Below are positions 26,153 through 35,297 of a stretch of 64,000 bases of DNA, one piece after another. A program made the translations under genes and the position numbers. Every line of letters starts with the position of its first letter. The stretch's first letter is position 1. Where the stretch lies: contig CBDUYN010000031.1 of assembly GCA_965371445.1 (NCBI GenBank), positions 1 to 64,000 on the forward strand, read 5' to 3'. Under the pieces are notes generated by a model that was not told the DNA's origin, searched no databases, and worked only from the letters and a program-made list of their open reading frames with translations. This stretch comes from DASWIG01 sp965371445 (GTDB lineage Bacteria; Acidobacteriota; Thermoanaerobaculia; Multivoradales; J023).

Positions 26153-28204
26153 ATGCGAGAACCGAGCCGGAGACTTCTCAACTACGCCTACATGCGCCTC
26201 GCCCGCGACCTCGACCTGCGCTTCAGCGCGCTCTTGAAGACCGGGCGCCTCTCGAAGTGGTACAGCCAGATCGGCGGCGAGGCGACGACGGCCGCTGCCG
26301 GGATGGCGCTCGAGGAGGGCGACGTCCTCTGCTCGCTGCACCGCGACCTGGGGGCGATCCTCGCGGTCTACCTCGACCCGGCCCGCGCCTTCCCGGACTC
26401 CGGCTTCGGCGAAGAGGACGGCCGGCGGCCCGAGCCGCGCGAGCTCCTCTACCGCCTCTGTTGCCAGCTCATGGGCCGCGCCGACGGCTTCTCGGGCGGC
26501 GTCGAGCGCTCCTTCCACTACGGTTACCTCGACCCGGATCGCGGCATCCGTCACGTCGGCATGATTAGCCACCTGGGAGCCATGATCCCGGTGGCCGCGG
26601 GCTGTGCCTTCGCCTTGAAGAAGTCGGGCGGCGACCGGCTGGCGATCAACTTCATCGGCGACGGTGGCACCTCGACGGGCGACTTTCACGAGGGGCTCAA
26701 CATGGCCGCGGTGTGGAAGCTGCCGCTCATCCTCGTGATCGAGAACAACGGCTACGCCTTTGCGACGCCAGCCTCGGACCAGTACGTCGCCGAGCGGCTC
26801 TCGGAGCGCGCGGTGGGCTACGGCATCGCCGGCGAGACCATCGACGGTAACGACCCCGAGGCCGTTGCCGAGGCGCTGGAGCGTGCCGTCCGCCGCGCCC
26901 GCTCGGGCGAAGGGCCGACCTTGATCGAGGCCATGCTCGGACGGATGCGCGGCCACAGCGAGGGCGACGACTCCCTCAAGGTCGTCCCCGAGGACGAGCT
27001 GAAGCGGTACATGGACGAGGACCCGGTCCCCGCCTACGCCGAACGGCTAAAAGCCGAGTGGGTCCTGACCGACAAGGTCCGCGAGGAGCTCGAGGCGCGC
27101 ATCACGGAGCTTGTCGAGGAGGCCGTCGAGCGGGCCGCCGAGTCCGAGGACCCGCCGGCCGAACGGGCTTTCCGTCCGGTCTTCCATCCCGGCGGGCAGG
27201 ACGGCGTCCCGGAGCCGGTCATCCCCGCCGACGCGCCGCTGGAGACTTACATCGACGGCGTCCACCAGGCTTTGAAAGAAGAGATGGAGCGCGACGAATC
27301 CGTCGTCCTGATGGGGCAGGACATCGCCCGCTTCGAAGGCGCCTTCCGGGTAACGCGGGGTTTTTGGGAGAGGTGGCCGGAACGCGTCCTGGACACGCCG
27401 GTCGCCGAGAGCGGGACGCTCGGCATCGCGGCGGGCGCGGCGCTTCTCGGCTACCGGCCGGTCGTCGAGATGCAGTTCGGCGACTTCATCACCTGTGGCT
27501 TCAACCAGATGACGAACGTCATCGCCAAGCTCTACTACCGTTTCGAGCGGCCGGTGCCGCTCGTGGTCCGGCTGCCGGTGGGCGGCGGCGTCGGCGCGGG
27601 GCCGTTTCACTCGCAGCACCCCGAGGCCTGGTTCGTCCACAACCCGGGGTTGAAGGTCGTCTGCCCGGCCACCGCCGAGGACGCGAAGCTCCTCTTGAAA
27701 GCAGCCATCCGCGACCCGAACCCCGTGGTCTTCTGCGAGCACAAGTTCCTCTACCGGCGGATCAAGGCGGCTCTGCCCCAGGGCGGCGGCGTCGGCGTCC
27801 TCGGGGAGGCGAAGGTGCGCCGCGAGGGATCCGACGTCACCCTCGTCAGCTACGGCGTCTCGGTGTGGACGTGCCTGGAAGCGGCCGAGGAGCTGGCAAA
27901 AGAGGGCGTCGAGGCCGAAGTCGTGGACCTGCGGACCCTCGTCCCGTTCGACGAGGGGGCGGTCCTCGCTTCGGTCCGGAAGACGAACCGGGCGGTCGTC
28001 GTCCACGAGGCCCCTTTGACAGGCGGCTTCGGCGGCGAGGTGGCCGCACGGATTGCCGAGGGCGCCTTCGGCTGGCTCGACGCGCCGGTCAAGCGCGTCG
28101 GACACGTGGACCGGCCGTCGCCGTATTTCAAGAAGCTCGAGCAGGAGCTCTTGCCGTCGAAGGACAAGGTCCTTGACGTCGTCCGAGAAGTCCTGGCCTA
28201 CTAA
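26153..28204 (+). CDS. fused alpha-beta E1 component of a 2-oxoacid dehydrogenase
   Basis: A 683-residue fusion. Residues 1-335 are the alpha chain, with the thiamine-diphosphate motif IGDGGTSTGDFHEGLN ending in IENNGYAFATP. Residues from about 360 are the beta chain (DESVVLMGQDIARFEGAFR, PVAESGTLGIAAGAALLGYRP, and a C-terminal transketolase domain ending VKRVGHVDRPSPYFKKLE). E1 enzymes decarboxylate branched-chain 2-oxoacids or pyruvate and acylate a lipoyl E2. E2 and E3 genes are not nearby. The branched-chain or acetoin-type E1 family is likely; the substrate is undetermined. Confidence 0.9.
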   Translation: MREPSRRLLNYAYMRLARDLDLRFSALLKTGRLSKWYSQIGGEATTAAAGMALEEGDVLCSLHRDLGAILAVYLDPARAFPDSGFGEEDGRRPEPRELLYRLCCQLMGRADGFSGGVERSFHYGYLDPDRGIRHVGMISHLGAMIPVAAGCAFALKKSGGDRLAINFIGDGGTSTGDFHEGLNMAAVWKLPLILVIENNGYAFATPASDQYVAERLSERAVGYGIAGETIDGNDPEAVAEALERAVRRARSGEGPTLIEAMLGRMRGHSEGDDSLKVVPEDELKRYMDEDPVPAYAERLKAEWVLTDKVREELEARITELVEEAVERAAESEDPPAERAFRPVFHPGGQDGVPEPVIPADAPLETYIDGVHQALKEEMERDESVVLMGQDIARFEGAFRVTRGFWERWPERVLDTPVAESGTLGIAAGAALLGYRPVVEMQFGDFITCGFNQMTNVIAKLYYRFERPVPLVVRLPVGGGVGAGPFHSQHPEAWFVHNPGLKVVCPATAEDAKLLLKAAIRDPNPVVFCEHKFLYRRIKAALPQGGGVGVLGEAKVRREGSDVTLVSYGVSVWTCLEAAEELAKEGVEAEVVDLRTLVPFDEGAVLASVRKTNRAVVVHEAPLTGGFGGEVAARIAEGAFGWLDAPVKRVGHVDRPSPYFKKLEQELLPSKDKVLDVVREVLAY

Positions 28205-28239
28205 CGATTCACGTTCTGGAAAAGGAAGGGAGACGAAAG

Positions 28240-28791
28240 ATGGCGAAATGGACTTTGGAGCCCGGTCATACCGCGGCGGAATTCTCGGTTCGGCACATGA
28301 TGGTGACGAACGTACGTGGAGCTTTCAAGAACGTCCACGGCACCCTGGAGTTCGATCCCGAGGATCCCGGCAAGCTCTCAGTGGAGGTCACGATCGACGC
28401 GAAAGGGATCTGGTCCGGCGACGCCGACCGCGACGCGCATCTGTGCAACGCCGACTTCCTCGACGTCGAGAACCACCCCGAGATCACCTTCAAGGGCGCG
28501 GACGTCGAGCTCCTGGGCGGCCATGACTTCGCGGTCACCGGCGAGTTGACGATCCGGGGAGTGACCCGAAAGGTAACGCTCAAGGTCCGCTACCTCGGCC
28601 AATGGGCGACACCGTGGTGGGAAGACGGCGAGGACAAGGGTCCGAAGACCCGCGCCGGCTTCGTGGCGACGACGACGATCAACCGTCATGACTTCGGGAT
28701 GACCTGGAACGGCACGCTCGACCGTGGGGGTGTGGTCGTGGGCGACACCGTGGAGATCACCCTCGACGCCGAAGCCGTCCTCGACTCCTGA
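28240..28791 (+). CDS. YceI-family lipocalin-like protein
   Basis: A 183-residue protein with the YceI pattern: WTLEPGHTAAEFSVRHMMVTNVRG, then VTIDAKGIWSGDADRDAHLCNADFLDVENHPEITFK, then GELTIRGVTRKVTLKVRYLG. YceI proteins bind isoprenoid-like lipids in a beta-barrel. There is no signal peptide, so this copy is probably cytoplasmic. It follows the E1 gene by 35 bp with GGAAGGGAG before the ATG and may be co-transcribed. Confidence 0.92.
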   Translation: MAKWTLEPGHTAAEFSVRHMMVTNVRGAFKNVHGTLEFDPEDPGKLSVEVTIDAKGIWSGDADRDAHLCNADFLDVENHPEITFKGADVELLGGHDFAVTGELTIRGVTRKVTLKVRYLGQWATPWWEDGEDKGPKTRAGFVATTTINRHDFGMTWNGTLDRGGVVVGDTVEITLDAEAVLDS

Positions 28792-28876
28792 AGCTCTTCG
28801 GGACACTTCTCGGGGCTACCATGAGAAGTCCCTTCCAGGGGACGGGTCGCGCTCGACGGCGAACACCTCAAGACAC

Positions 28877-28901
28877 CTCGCCTGTGATAGTCTGAGGCGA
28901 G
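28877..28901 (+). promoter_or_regulatory. possible promoter/operator of the Uma2-family gene
   Basis: A perfect 7-bp inverted repeat, CTCGCCT (28877-28883) and AGGCGAG (28895-28901), encloses an extended -10-like TGTGATAGT (28883-28891). No clear -35 box is seen. The arrangement would let a dimeric repressor block the promoter. Only the repeat itself is certain. Confidence 0.35.
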
Positions 28902-28926
28902 CGGCCACCGAGCCGCAGGAGGCACC

Positions 28927-29865
28927 ATGAGCCCGAAAGCAGCCCTCGCAGAGCTCGACTTTGAGCTCGTCACGGCAGACGGAGTCCCCATGGACAACCC
29001 CTACCACCGGATGCAGATGAATTTCTTCATCTCGCTGATCCGTTCCCGGATGCTGGAGCTCGGACGCACCGACTTCTTTGCGGGAGGCGACATGTTCGTC
29101 TACTACTCGGTGGAGCAGGCGCAGGCGGTGGCCGAAGAGGAGCGCCAGCTCGCCCTCTTCGAAGCCGGGCAACGCCCCGAGAAGCCGAAAAAGACCGCTT
29201 TCCGCGGCCCCGACGTCTTCCTCGTCCAAAACGTCGATGCCAAGCGCGAGCGGTACGCCTGGGTCTCCTGGGAAGAGGGCGACCGTCTCCCCGACCTCAT
29301 CGTGGAGCTGCTCTCGCCATCGACGGCGGCCTACGACCGCGGCGAGAAGAAGCGGCTTTACGAGCAGACCTTCAAGACTTCGGAGTACTTCCTCTACCCT
29401 CCGCAGGGCCTGACGCTGGAGGGCTTTCGCCTCCTGGACAACTCCTACCAGCCGATCGCCAGGTCGGCGACGGGCCGTCTGTGGAGCCGCGAGCTCGAGG
29501 TCGAGCTCGGGGTGTGGCACGGCGAGTACGACGGGCTGACGGACAACTGGTTGCGTCTCTTCCGTCCCGACGGCCGGCTGATACCGACCGAGGCGGAACG
29601 GGAGCGCCAGCGTGCCGAAGAGGCGCGTCAGCGTGCCGAGGAGGAACGGCAGCGCGCCGAGCAGTCGGATCAGCGTGCCGAAGAGGCGCGCCAACGCGCC
29701 GAAGAGGAGCGCCAGCGCGCCGAGCAGTCAGATCAGCGCGCCGAGCAGGCAGAGCAGCGCCTCGCCCAGGAGCTTCAGCATGCCAAAGAGGAGCGTCAGC
29801 GTGCAGAGGCCGCCGAGGCCGAGCTCGCGCGCCTGCGTGCCCGCCTCGACGGAAGCGAGGGTTGA
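28927..29865 (+). CDS. Uma2/DUF820-family putative endonuclease with a long coiled-coil tail
   Basis: A 312-residue protein. Residues 20-215 form a Uma2-type PD-(D/E)XK domain: GGDMFVYYSVE, RGPDVFLVQNVDA, and LIVELLSPSTAAYDRGEKKRLYEQTFKTSEYFLYP. The catalytic acidic residues and Lys are present. Residues 220-310 are a charged coiled coil of repeated RAEEERQ/RAEQSDQ heptads encoded by near-identical DNA repeats (about 29605-29765). Uma2 proteins are common, often multicopy, and of uncertain function. GCAGGAGG precedes the start. Confidence 0.88.
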   Translation: MSPKAALAELDFELVTADGVPMDNPYHRMQMNFFISLIRSRMLELGRTDFFAGGDMFVYYSVEQAQAVAEEERQLALFEAGQRPEKPKKTAFRGPDVFLVQNVDAKRERYAWVSWEEGDRLPDLIVELLSPSTAAYDRGEKKRLYEQTFKTSEYFLYPPQGLTLEGFRLLDNSYQPIARSATGRLWSRELEVELGVWHGEYDGLTDNWLRLFRPDGRLIPTEAERERQRAEEARQRAEEERQRAEQSDQRAEEARQRAEEERQRAEQSDQRAEQAEQRLAQELQHAKEERQRAEAAEAELARLRARLDGSEG

Positions 29866-29899
29866 CCTCGCGGGCTTGGGTCGGCGCCAACCTCTTCGA

Positions 29900-30075
29900 C
29901 GAGCTCTTCCATCGGAGTTTCAGCGGACCCTGCAGGAGGCCCGCGATGGCCAGAGCTACAAGGCGACGGTTCTCGGCTGGCCGGACTGCACCGCCGCGGG
30001 GGGCACACGAGAAGAGGCCCTGGCGAAGCCGAGTGAGGCGCTTCGCCGAGACGGCCTTGGAGCGGGAATTCGAGG
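29900..30075 (+). pseudogene. HicB-like antitoxin remnant
   Basis: One frame reads FQRTLQEARDGQSYKATVLG, continuing WPDCTAAGGTREEALAKPSEALR, resembling the core of HicB-like antitoxins (a LPGCxxxGxTxEEAL-type pattern). No start or ribosome site precedes it, and after about 30050 the similarity stops or shifts frame. No HicA partner is seen. It is interpreted as a fragment. Confidence 0.5.
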
Positions 30076-30552
30076 GTCCGCGCCAAGCCTAAGCGCGCCA
30101 GTGGCAGGCCAGGGCGGTCCTGGAGCGAGGCCACCAAGGCTCCCCGCCGTCTCTCGGCTGGAGGGTACGAGGCGTCCTGGAGCGACAAGTCGAAGCGCGG
30201 CGCGAGCCATTCCCTTCCTCCCCTCCCGGCACTTGCACGAGGACTGATTTGGTGCTAAGATCCTCACCCACCACAGAACCGGTGCCCGCGGAGGTGACCG
30301 TCTCGGTACCCAGCGGGAGGACTGGAGGTGTCGCTCAGTGTTGATGGAGTACTGGCATAGTCGATGGACACTGTTGAGAGTGTGCGTAGGGTGGTTCGGG
30401 GAGAGCCCATTAGACTCCGGGGAGCCCTCGATTCCCTCGCGATCGCGTGGTGGCCCCTAGCGACGAGGACGTCGAGTTGGCTGCTGGAGAATTTAGAAGT
30501 GCCGGACAAGGTATGTCGCCATGTGCTACGGTTAGGAAGGATAGTGCCATGA
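30076..30552. other. gene-poor stretch at the edge of a lower-GC segment
   Basis: No recognisable gene. GC content drops from about 30240 onward compared with the flanks. A plus-strand frame from 30364 ends with TGA at 30550-30552 and is in the same frame as the GAF fragment that follows, so it may be the lost N-terminus of that gene. Its sequence (LLENLEVPDKVCRHVLRL near the end) is compatible with a helix leading into a GAF domain but not diagnostic. Confidence 0.45.
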
Positions 30553-31327
30553 GTGTTAAACCAGGAGAGTTTGTGCTGGATGAGAATCGATGATGATCAA
30601 CATATCTTACAGATCAAAGCCCGGCTGGGCACGCCTCGCGAGCACCGTAAATCAGAGCCTATCTTTAGAATTGGCGAGGGAGTAGCAGGCCAGGTCGTTG
30701 AAACCTTGAAGTCGCGCAACTGTCCCGACGTCAGTAGCGATCCATCCTTCCAGCCCTCACGCTCAGGCTTGAACTTCATGTCCGTACTTTCAGTTCCGAT
30801 CATTCATGACGGTCGCGCCATTGCGGTAATCAATGCCGATGCGAATCGAATTAACGGCTTTTCCGAGAGGCACGTCCAGATCCTGGAGCATGTCGCGGCG
30901 TCTGTAGCAGAGCCTATTGCAAGGAAGGTCAGCGTTATTGATGCGCTTCTTGACGTGGGGAAAGACTTGGTGCGCCTACCCCGAGATGGTGGCGTTGAGC
31001 CCGTTCTGAAAAAAATTGCCGAAGCAGCTGTGAAGTCTCTTGGTGCCGACATAGTGACCCTTTACCAGTATGACGAAAGCCGTGATGAATTCCTCGTGGA
31101 AGGGACCGGACCTACTATCGGCGGACGGTTAGTAGACGATAGCCCGATGAGAACAAAGGTTTATCCCGGAGACGTACCTTTCACCGTTGTTCGAAGCCAA
31201 CAGTCCGGTTTCTATGCCGATGTCAGTCAGGTTCCCTTTCTGACCGGACAAGTTGTGCGGCCCGGCTCTGAGCCCCGTCCACGTTTCATAGATCGAGAAG
31301 GCATCCAGTCCATGGCTGCGCTTCTTT
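30553..31327 (+). pseudogene. tandem GAF-domain protein, truncated at both ends
   Basis: The first GAF domain is nearly complete (SLCWMRIDDDQHILQIKARLG, FRIGEGVAGQVVETLK, MSVLSVPIIHDGRAIAVINAD). A second begins at about residue 135 (KIAEAAVKSLGADIVTLYQYD) and breaks off at GIQSMAALL, where the sequence changes to the antisense of a DUF4301 gene. An in-frame TGA (30550-30552) separates it from upstream open sequence. Codon use and lower GC differ from the surrounding genes, suggesting foreign origin. Any protein made would carry about 55 nonsense residues to a stop at 31494. Confidence 0.7.
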
Positions 31328-31966
31328 CCCAGGTTCCCGATCAGCGACCCGTGGCCTCCGGGCCGAAAGACCAGCCGGCCCTCGGAGTCGCGGAAGGGGC
31401 CGCCATCGGGATCGCCGGCCACCGTGTCGGTCGACGGCTCCTGGAACGAGAAGCTGACCTCGAAGCGCGCCCCGAGCTCGCTCTCGAGGCGTGACCGGAC
31501 CTTTCCGAGGTGTGAGCGGAAGAGCTCCTCGTGCGCTGCAAGCACCGTGAAGTGGAGCCGGCATAGGCCATCGCCACTGCGAACGTGGCCGGCAGCTTCC
31601 ACCAGGTGCTCCTCGAAGGGTGTCCGGACGTAGCCCTCGCCATAACGATGAAAGGGCACGAGCCCCTTGGGCAGGTGGGCGAGACCCAGGCCGTCCGCGT
31701 CGAGAGTCGCGGCGAGGAGAGCATCGACTCCGGTCTCGGCGAGCGAGGTCCCGCGCTCGCTCAACAGCGCGTCGAGAGCGTCGCGAAACGGCAGACCTCC
31801 TCGGAGAGGACGACGATCCCGTCGTCGGGCGTCGCTGGGGCCACCAGCTCCAGCGCCGACGACGGCTTACGACACAGCTCGAGCTGACGGTGGAACATCG
31901 CCTCGGCAAGCCCACGGCGAGCGATCGTGGCCCGATCGTCGTCCGTCAGCGCGAGCTGCGTCGTCA
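31328..31966 (-). pseudogene. decayed second copy of the DUF4301 domain
   Basis: On the minus strand, GTG at 31966 opens TTQLALTDDDRATIARRGLA, closely similar to the DUF4301 part of the neighbouring fusion gene. After VVLSEE (near 31803) about 65 codons are missing, including the region that reads FVPASGAASRMF in the intact copy, and the frame shifts. Similarity resumes with LPFRDALDALLSERGTSLAE and continues through PKGLVPFHRYGEGYVRTPFE to FRPGGHGSLIGNLG, where it ends abruptly at about 31328 against the GAF fragment. It lies only 12 bp beyond the intact gene, consistent with a tandem duplication. Confidence 0.85.
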
Positions 31967-31978
31967 CGGGCCGACCCC

Positions 31979-34042
31979 TCAGCCCTGGTGCTCTGGACGC
32001 AGAAGATCGAGGATCGTCTTGACCGGCGCGAACGTCGCCGCCGGCACCTCGACAAAAGCCGTCAGCCAACGCGACATGGCGCCGTTCCACAGCCCCGGAT
32101 GCTCCAGCCCCAGCACCGGACGCCCCTCGTGCGTCTTCCTGGCGACGAAGACCGCGTCGGGATCGACGAAGCGCTTGAGGTCGTAGGGCTGCCCCTGGCT
32201 GTCGCGCAGACGGCAGACGAGATCCACCGGGTTGAAGTGGGTGGCCTGTCCGAGGATCGCCGTCTGGTCCTTGCGGCTGCGGTCGACCTGGGAGGTCTCG
32301 ACGATCTGGAGCGATTCCTCGCTGCGGGCGTTGCGCACCCAGAACGGCCCACCGCCGGTCTCGCCCATCGCCGGCACCATGCCACAGACCCTCAAGGGCC
32401 GCGAGAGAAGCTCGCGGATCCCGGCCTCGTCCTCCGGCACGCGCTCCGCCGTCATGGCAAAGGACTCGACGAGGAAGCTGCGGGCGTCCTCGAGCCAGTC
32501 GGCGTCGCCCGCCGTGGCGCGTTCCTCGATTTCCACGAGCTGGCGCTCGAGGAGGCAGAGGTAGCCGCCGAGGAGCTTCTTCCACAGCACCACGACGTCG
32601 CGCCGGTCGTCGGGCACCACGTTGTCGATGTTCTTGACGTAGACGAGGTCGGCTCCCGCCTCCGCCAGCTGGCCGAGGTTCTCGATCAGCGATCCGTGGC
32701 CGCCGGGACGAAAGACCAGCTTGCCGTCGCCGCCGCGGAAGGGGCCGCCGTCGGGGTCCGCGGTCACGGTGTCGGTCGAGGGCGCCTGGAAGGAGAAGCC
32801 GACCTCGAAGCGGACGTCGAGCTCGGCCTCGAGCCGCGGAGCGACCTCCTTCAAGTACGAGCGGAAGGGATCCTCGTGGGCCTCCAGAACCGTCAGGTGG
32901 AGCTGGCAAAGCCCGTTGCCGGCACGGACGTGGCCGGCGGCCTCGACCATGTGCTCCTCGAAGGGGGTGCGGGCGTAAGCCCCGCCGTAGTAGTGGAAGG
33001 GCACGAGCCCCTTGGGAAGGTGGGCGAGGCCGAGCCCGCCGGCGTCGAGCGCGGCGGCGAGAAGCGCGGCGCTCCCGGTCTTCTCAAGCGACGTGCCACG
33101 CTCCCGGAGCAGCGTGTCGAGCTGATCGCGAAACGGCAGCTCCTTGCGCTTGTCGAAAAAGCGGGAGACGAAGAAACGCTCGGCGGCTTCCGCCGCGTCG
33201 TCCGCGGACTCGCCACGACGGGCCGCGACCAAAGCACTGAACATGCGGCTCGCCGCCCCGGAGGCGGGCACGAACTTGCTGAAACGACCGGCGGCCGCGG
33301 CTTCGGCGTGGAGCTCCAGGAGCTCCTCGTCGCGCTCCTCGTCGAGGACGACGATGCCGTCGCCTTCCGTGGCCGGACGCACCAGCTCGAGAGCCGTCGG
33401 CGGGTTGTGACAAAGCGCCAGCTGACGAAGCATCGCCGCCTCGTCGAGCCCACGCCGCTCAAGCTCCGCCCGGTCCTCGCCCGTCAGGTCCAAAGGGAAG
33501 GACGGCAGGACGTCGCCGAGGTCCCGGAGCCACGAGCCGGCCGCGTCCTTTTTCGAGAGGAACGGCTCGGCGACCGGCCACTCGATGCCGATGTCCGGGT
33601 CGTTCCACAGCACCGTCAGCTCGCCGCCCGGGTCGTAGAACTCCGTACACTTGTACTGGACCTGCGCGGTCTTGGAGAGCACGCAGAAGCCGTGGGCGAA
33701 GTCCACCGGGATGTAGAGCTGACGGAAGTTCTCGGCCGAGAGGATCTCGCCGTACCACTTGCCGAACGTCGGCGAGCCGCGGCGGATGTCGACCGCGACG
33801 TCGAAGACCTCGCCCTCGACGACGCGCACCAGCTTCCCCTGCGGCCGGCGGTACTGGGCGTGGAGCCCACGCAGCGTCCCCTTCGTCGACTGCGAGTGGT
33901 TGTCCTGGACGAAGCGCACCGCCAGACCCTCCTCGCGAAACTTCTTTTCGTGGTACGTCTCGACGAAGAATCCCCGGTCGTCACGGAGGACGGAGGGCTC
34001 CAGCACGAGCACCCCCGGAAGCGGCGTCTTTCGTATCCTCAT
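31979..34042 (-). CDS. rmlC: dTDP-4-dehydrorhamnose 3,5-epimerase fused to a DUF4301 domain
   Basis: A 687-residue protein. Residues 1-180 are RmlC, the epimerase of dTDP-rhamnose synthesis: PGVLVLEPSVLRDDRGFFVETY, catalytic His in TLRGLHAQYRRPQGKLV, and YIPVDFAHGFCVLS. From about residue 190 to the end is DUF4301 (LTGEDRAELERRGLDEA, SKFVPASGAASRMFSAL, GLAHLPKGLVPFH, VFRPGGHGSLIENLG, LVYVKNIDNVVPD), a sugar-nucleotidyltransferase-like family of unknown function. The frame runs through the junction with no stop. It overlaps rmlB by ATGA. I do not know another description of this fusion. Confidence 0.88.
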   Translation of the reverse strand: MRIRKTPLPGVLVLEPSVLRDDRGFFVETYHEKKFREEGLAVRFVQDNHSQSTKGTLRGLHAQYRRPQGKLVRVVEGEVFDVAVDIRRGSPTFGKWYGEILSAENFRQLYIPVDFAHGFCVLSKTAQVQYKCTEFYDPGGELTVLWNDPDIGIEWPVAEPFLSKKDAAGSWLRDLGDVLPSFPLDLTGEDRAELERRGLDEAAMLRQLALCHNPPTALELVRPATEGDGIVVLDEERDEELLELHAEAAAAGRFSKFVPASGAASRMFSALVAARRGESADDAAEAAERFFVSRFFDKRKELPFRDQLDTLLRERGTSLEKTGSAALLAAALDAGGLGLAHLPKGLVPFHYYGGAYARTPFEEHMVEAAGHVRAGNGLCQLHLTVLEAHEDPFRSYLKEVAPRLEAELDVRFEVGFSFQAPSTDTVTADPDGGPFRGGDGKLVFRPGGHGSLIENLGQLAEAGADLVYVKNIDNVVPDDRRDVVVLWKKLLGGYLCLLERQLVEIEERATAGDADWLEDARSFLVESFAMTAERVPEDEAGIRELLSRPLRVCGMVPAMGETGGGPFWVRNARSEESLQIVETSQVDRSRKDQTAILGQATHFNPVDLVCRLRDSQGQPYDLKRFVDPDAVFVARKTHEGRPVLGLEHPGLWNGAMSRWLTAFVEVPAATFAPVKTILDLLRPEHQG

Positions 34043-35142
34043 CCCTCGGTCTCCTTCTCCTTCGTCTCCTCGCTCAGCCCGATCCGCTGGCGGGCTCCCT
34101 TTCCGGCCTCGACCGCCTCGCACCAGGCGCGGTTCCCGAGGTACCAGCGCACCGTCTCCGCGAGGCCCGACTCGAAGTCGTGCCGCGGCTCAAAGCCGAG
34201 CTCCCTCTCGACCTTGGAGCTGTCGATCGCGTAGCGCCGGTCGTGCCCCGGACGGTCCTTGACGAAGGTCTTCAAGTCCCGGTAGGTACGTCCGTCAAGC
34301 CGTGGGTTCTCGGCCGCCGGCAGCTCCTCTTCAAGCACCTCGCAGATGCCGTCGATCACCGCCAGGTTCGTGCGCTCGCTCTTGCCGCCCAGGTTGTACT
34401 TCTCTCCCGGCCGGCCGCGCTCCAGGACCTCGAGGATCCCCTCGCAGTGGTCCTCGACGTAGATCCAGTCGCGGACGTTTAGGCCGTCGCCGTAGACCGG
34501 CAAGTCCTTGCCGTCGATCGCGTTCAGGATCATCAGCGGGATGAGCTTCTCCGGGAACTGGTACGGCCCGTAGTTGTTGGAGCAGTTGGTCAGAAGCGCC
34601 GGCAGCCCATAGGTCTTGAAGTAGGCCCGCACCAGGTGGTCGGCCGAGGCCTTCGACGCCGCGTAGGGCGAGTTGGGCGCGTAGGGCGTGGTCTCGGAAA
34701 AAAGCCCCGCCGGACCGAGGGAGCCGTAGACCTCGTCGGTCGAGACGTGGAGGAAGCGGAAGCCGTCGCGCTCCTCGGCACCGAGCTCAGCCACGTACTG
34801 GCGGGCCGCCTCCAGGAGCTCGAAGGTCCCGACGATGTTCGTATGGATGAACTCCCCGGGGCCGTCGATCGAGCGGTCGACGTGGCTCTCGGCGGCGAAG
34901 TTCAGGACCGCCGTCGGCCGCAGCTCGGCGAAGAGCCGGCGGACGGCCTCGCGGTCGGTGATGTCGTCCTCGACGAAGCGGAAGCGGGCCTCGTCGGCGA
35001 CGTCTTGTAAGCTCTCCAAGCTCCCGGCGTAGGTGAGCTTGTCGAGCACGGCCACCTCCGCCTCCGGACGGTGCCGCAGCACCCGGCGGACGAAGTTCGA
35101 ACCGATGAAACCGGCCCCGCCGGTGATGATCATCCTGGTCAT
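34039..35142 (-). CDS. rmlB: dTDP-glucose 4,6-dehydratase
   Basis: Second enzyme of dTDP-L-rhamnose synthesis. 367 residues with ATG at 35142 and AGAGGC upstream. NAD-binding TGGAGFIGSNFVRR at the N-terminus; AESHVDRSIDGP; STDEVYGSLG with the catalytic Thr-Asp-Glu; catalytic Tyr/Lys in SPYAASKASAD; NCSNNYGPYQFPEKLIPL; WIYVEDHCEGI. It is translationally coupled to the RmlC fusion. rmlA and rmlD are not in the window. Confidence 0.95.
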   Translation of the reverse strand: MTRMIITGGAGFIGSNFVRRVLRHRPEAEVAVLDKLTYAGSLESLQDVADEARFRFVEDDITDREAVRRLFAELRPTAVLNFAAESHVDRSIDGPGEFIHTNIVGTFELLEAARQYVAELGAEERDGFRFLHVSTDEVYGSLGPAGLFSETTPYAPNSPYAASKASADHLVRAYFKTYGLPALLTNCSNNYGPYQFPEKLIPLMILNAIDGKDLPVYGDGLNVRDWIYVEDHCEGILEVLERGRPGEKYNLGGKSERTNLAVIDGICEVLEEELPAAENPRLDGRTYRDLKTFVKDRPGHDRRYAIDSSKVERELGFEPRHDFESGLAETVRWYLGNRAWCEAVEAGKGARQRIGLSEETKEKETEG

Positions 35143-35297
35143 GGTGCCTCTCGCCTGGAATTCGTGGGTTGCCGCCGCCGGCCCGAAGCTCCGGCGCGCC
35201 GGGCGAGTATACCCCCTGAGCCGATCCGCGGGCGGCGGGCCGCGGTCGCTCCGGACGTGGATCCTGCCCAATCGGCGAAAAAAATCCCGGGAAGGTA

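Noticed and set aside
30550..30552. Second selenocysteine codon in the GAF fragment
   Set aside because: The TGA is in frame with upstream open sequence but not at a redox or Cys position, no suitable stem-loop was seen, and the gene is truncated anyway.
31667..34234. 855-codon plus-strand open frame opposite the RmlC-DUF4301 gene
   Set aside because: Antisense shadow: the minus-strand frame matches known families throughout, this one none.
34039..35142. The plus-strand terminator at 35370 acting as an attenuator for marR
   Set aside because: marR has its own promoter 85 bp downstream of the terminator, so the hairpin more likely ends a separate short RNA; an attenuator is not fully excluded.
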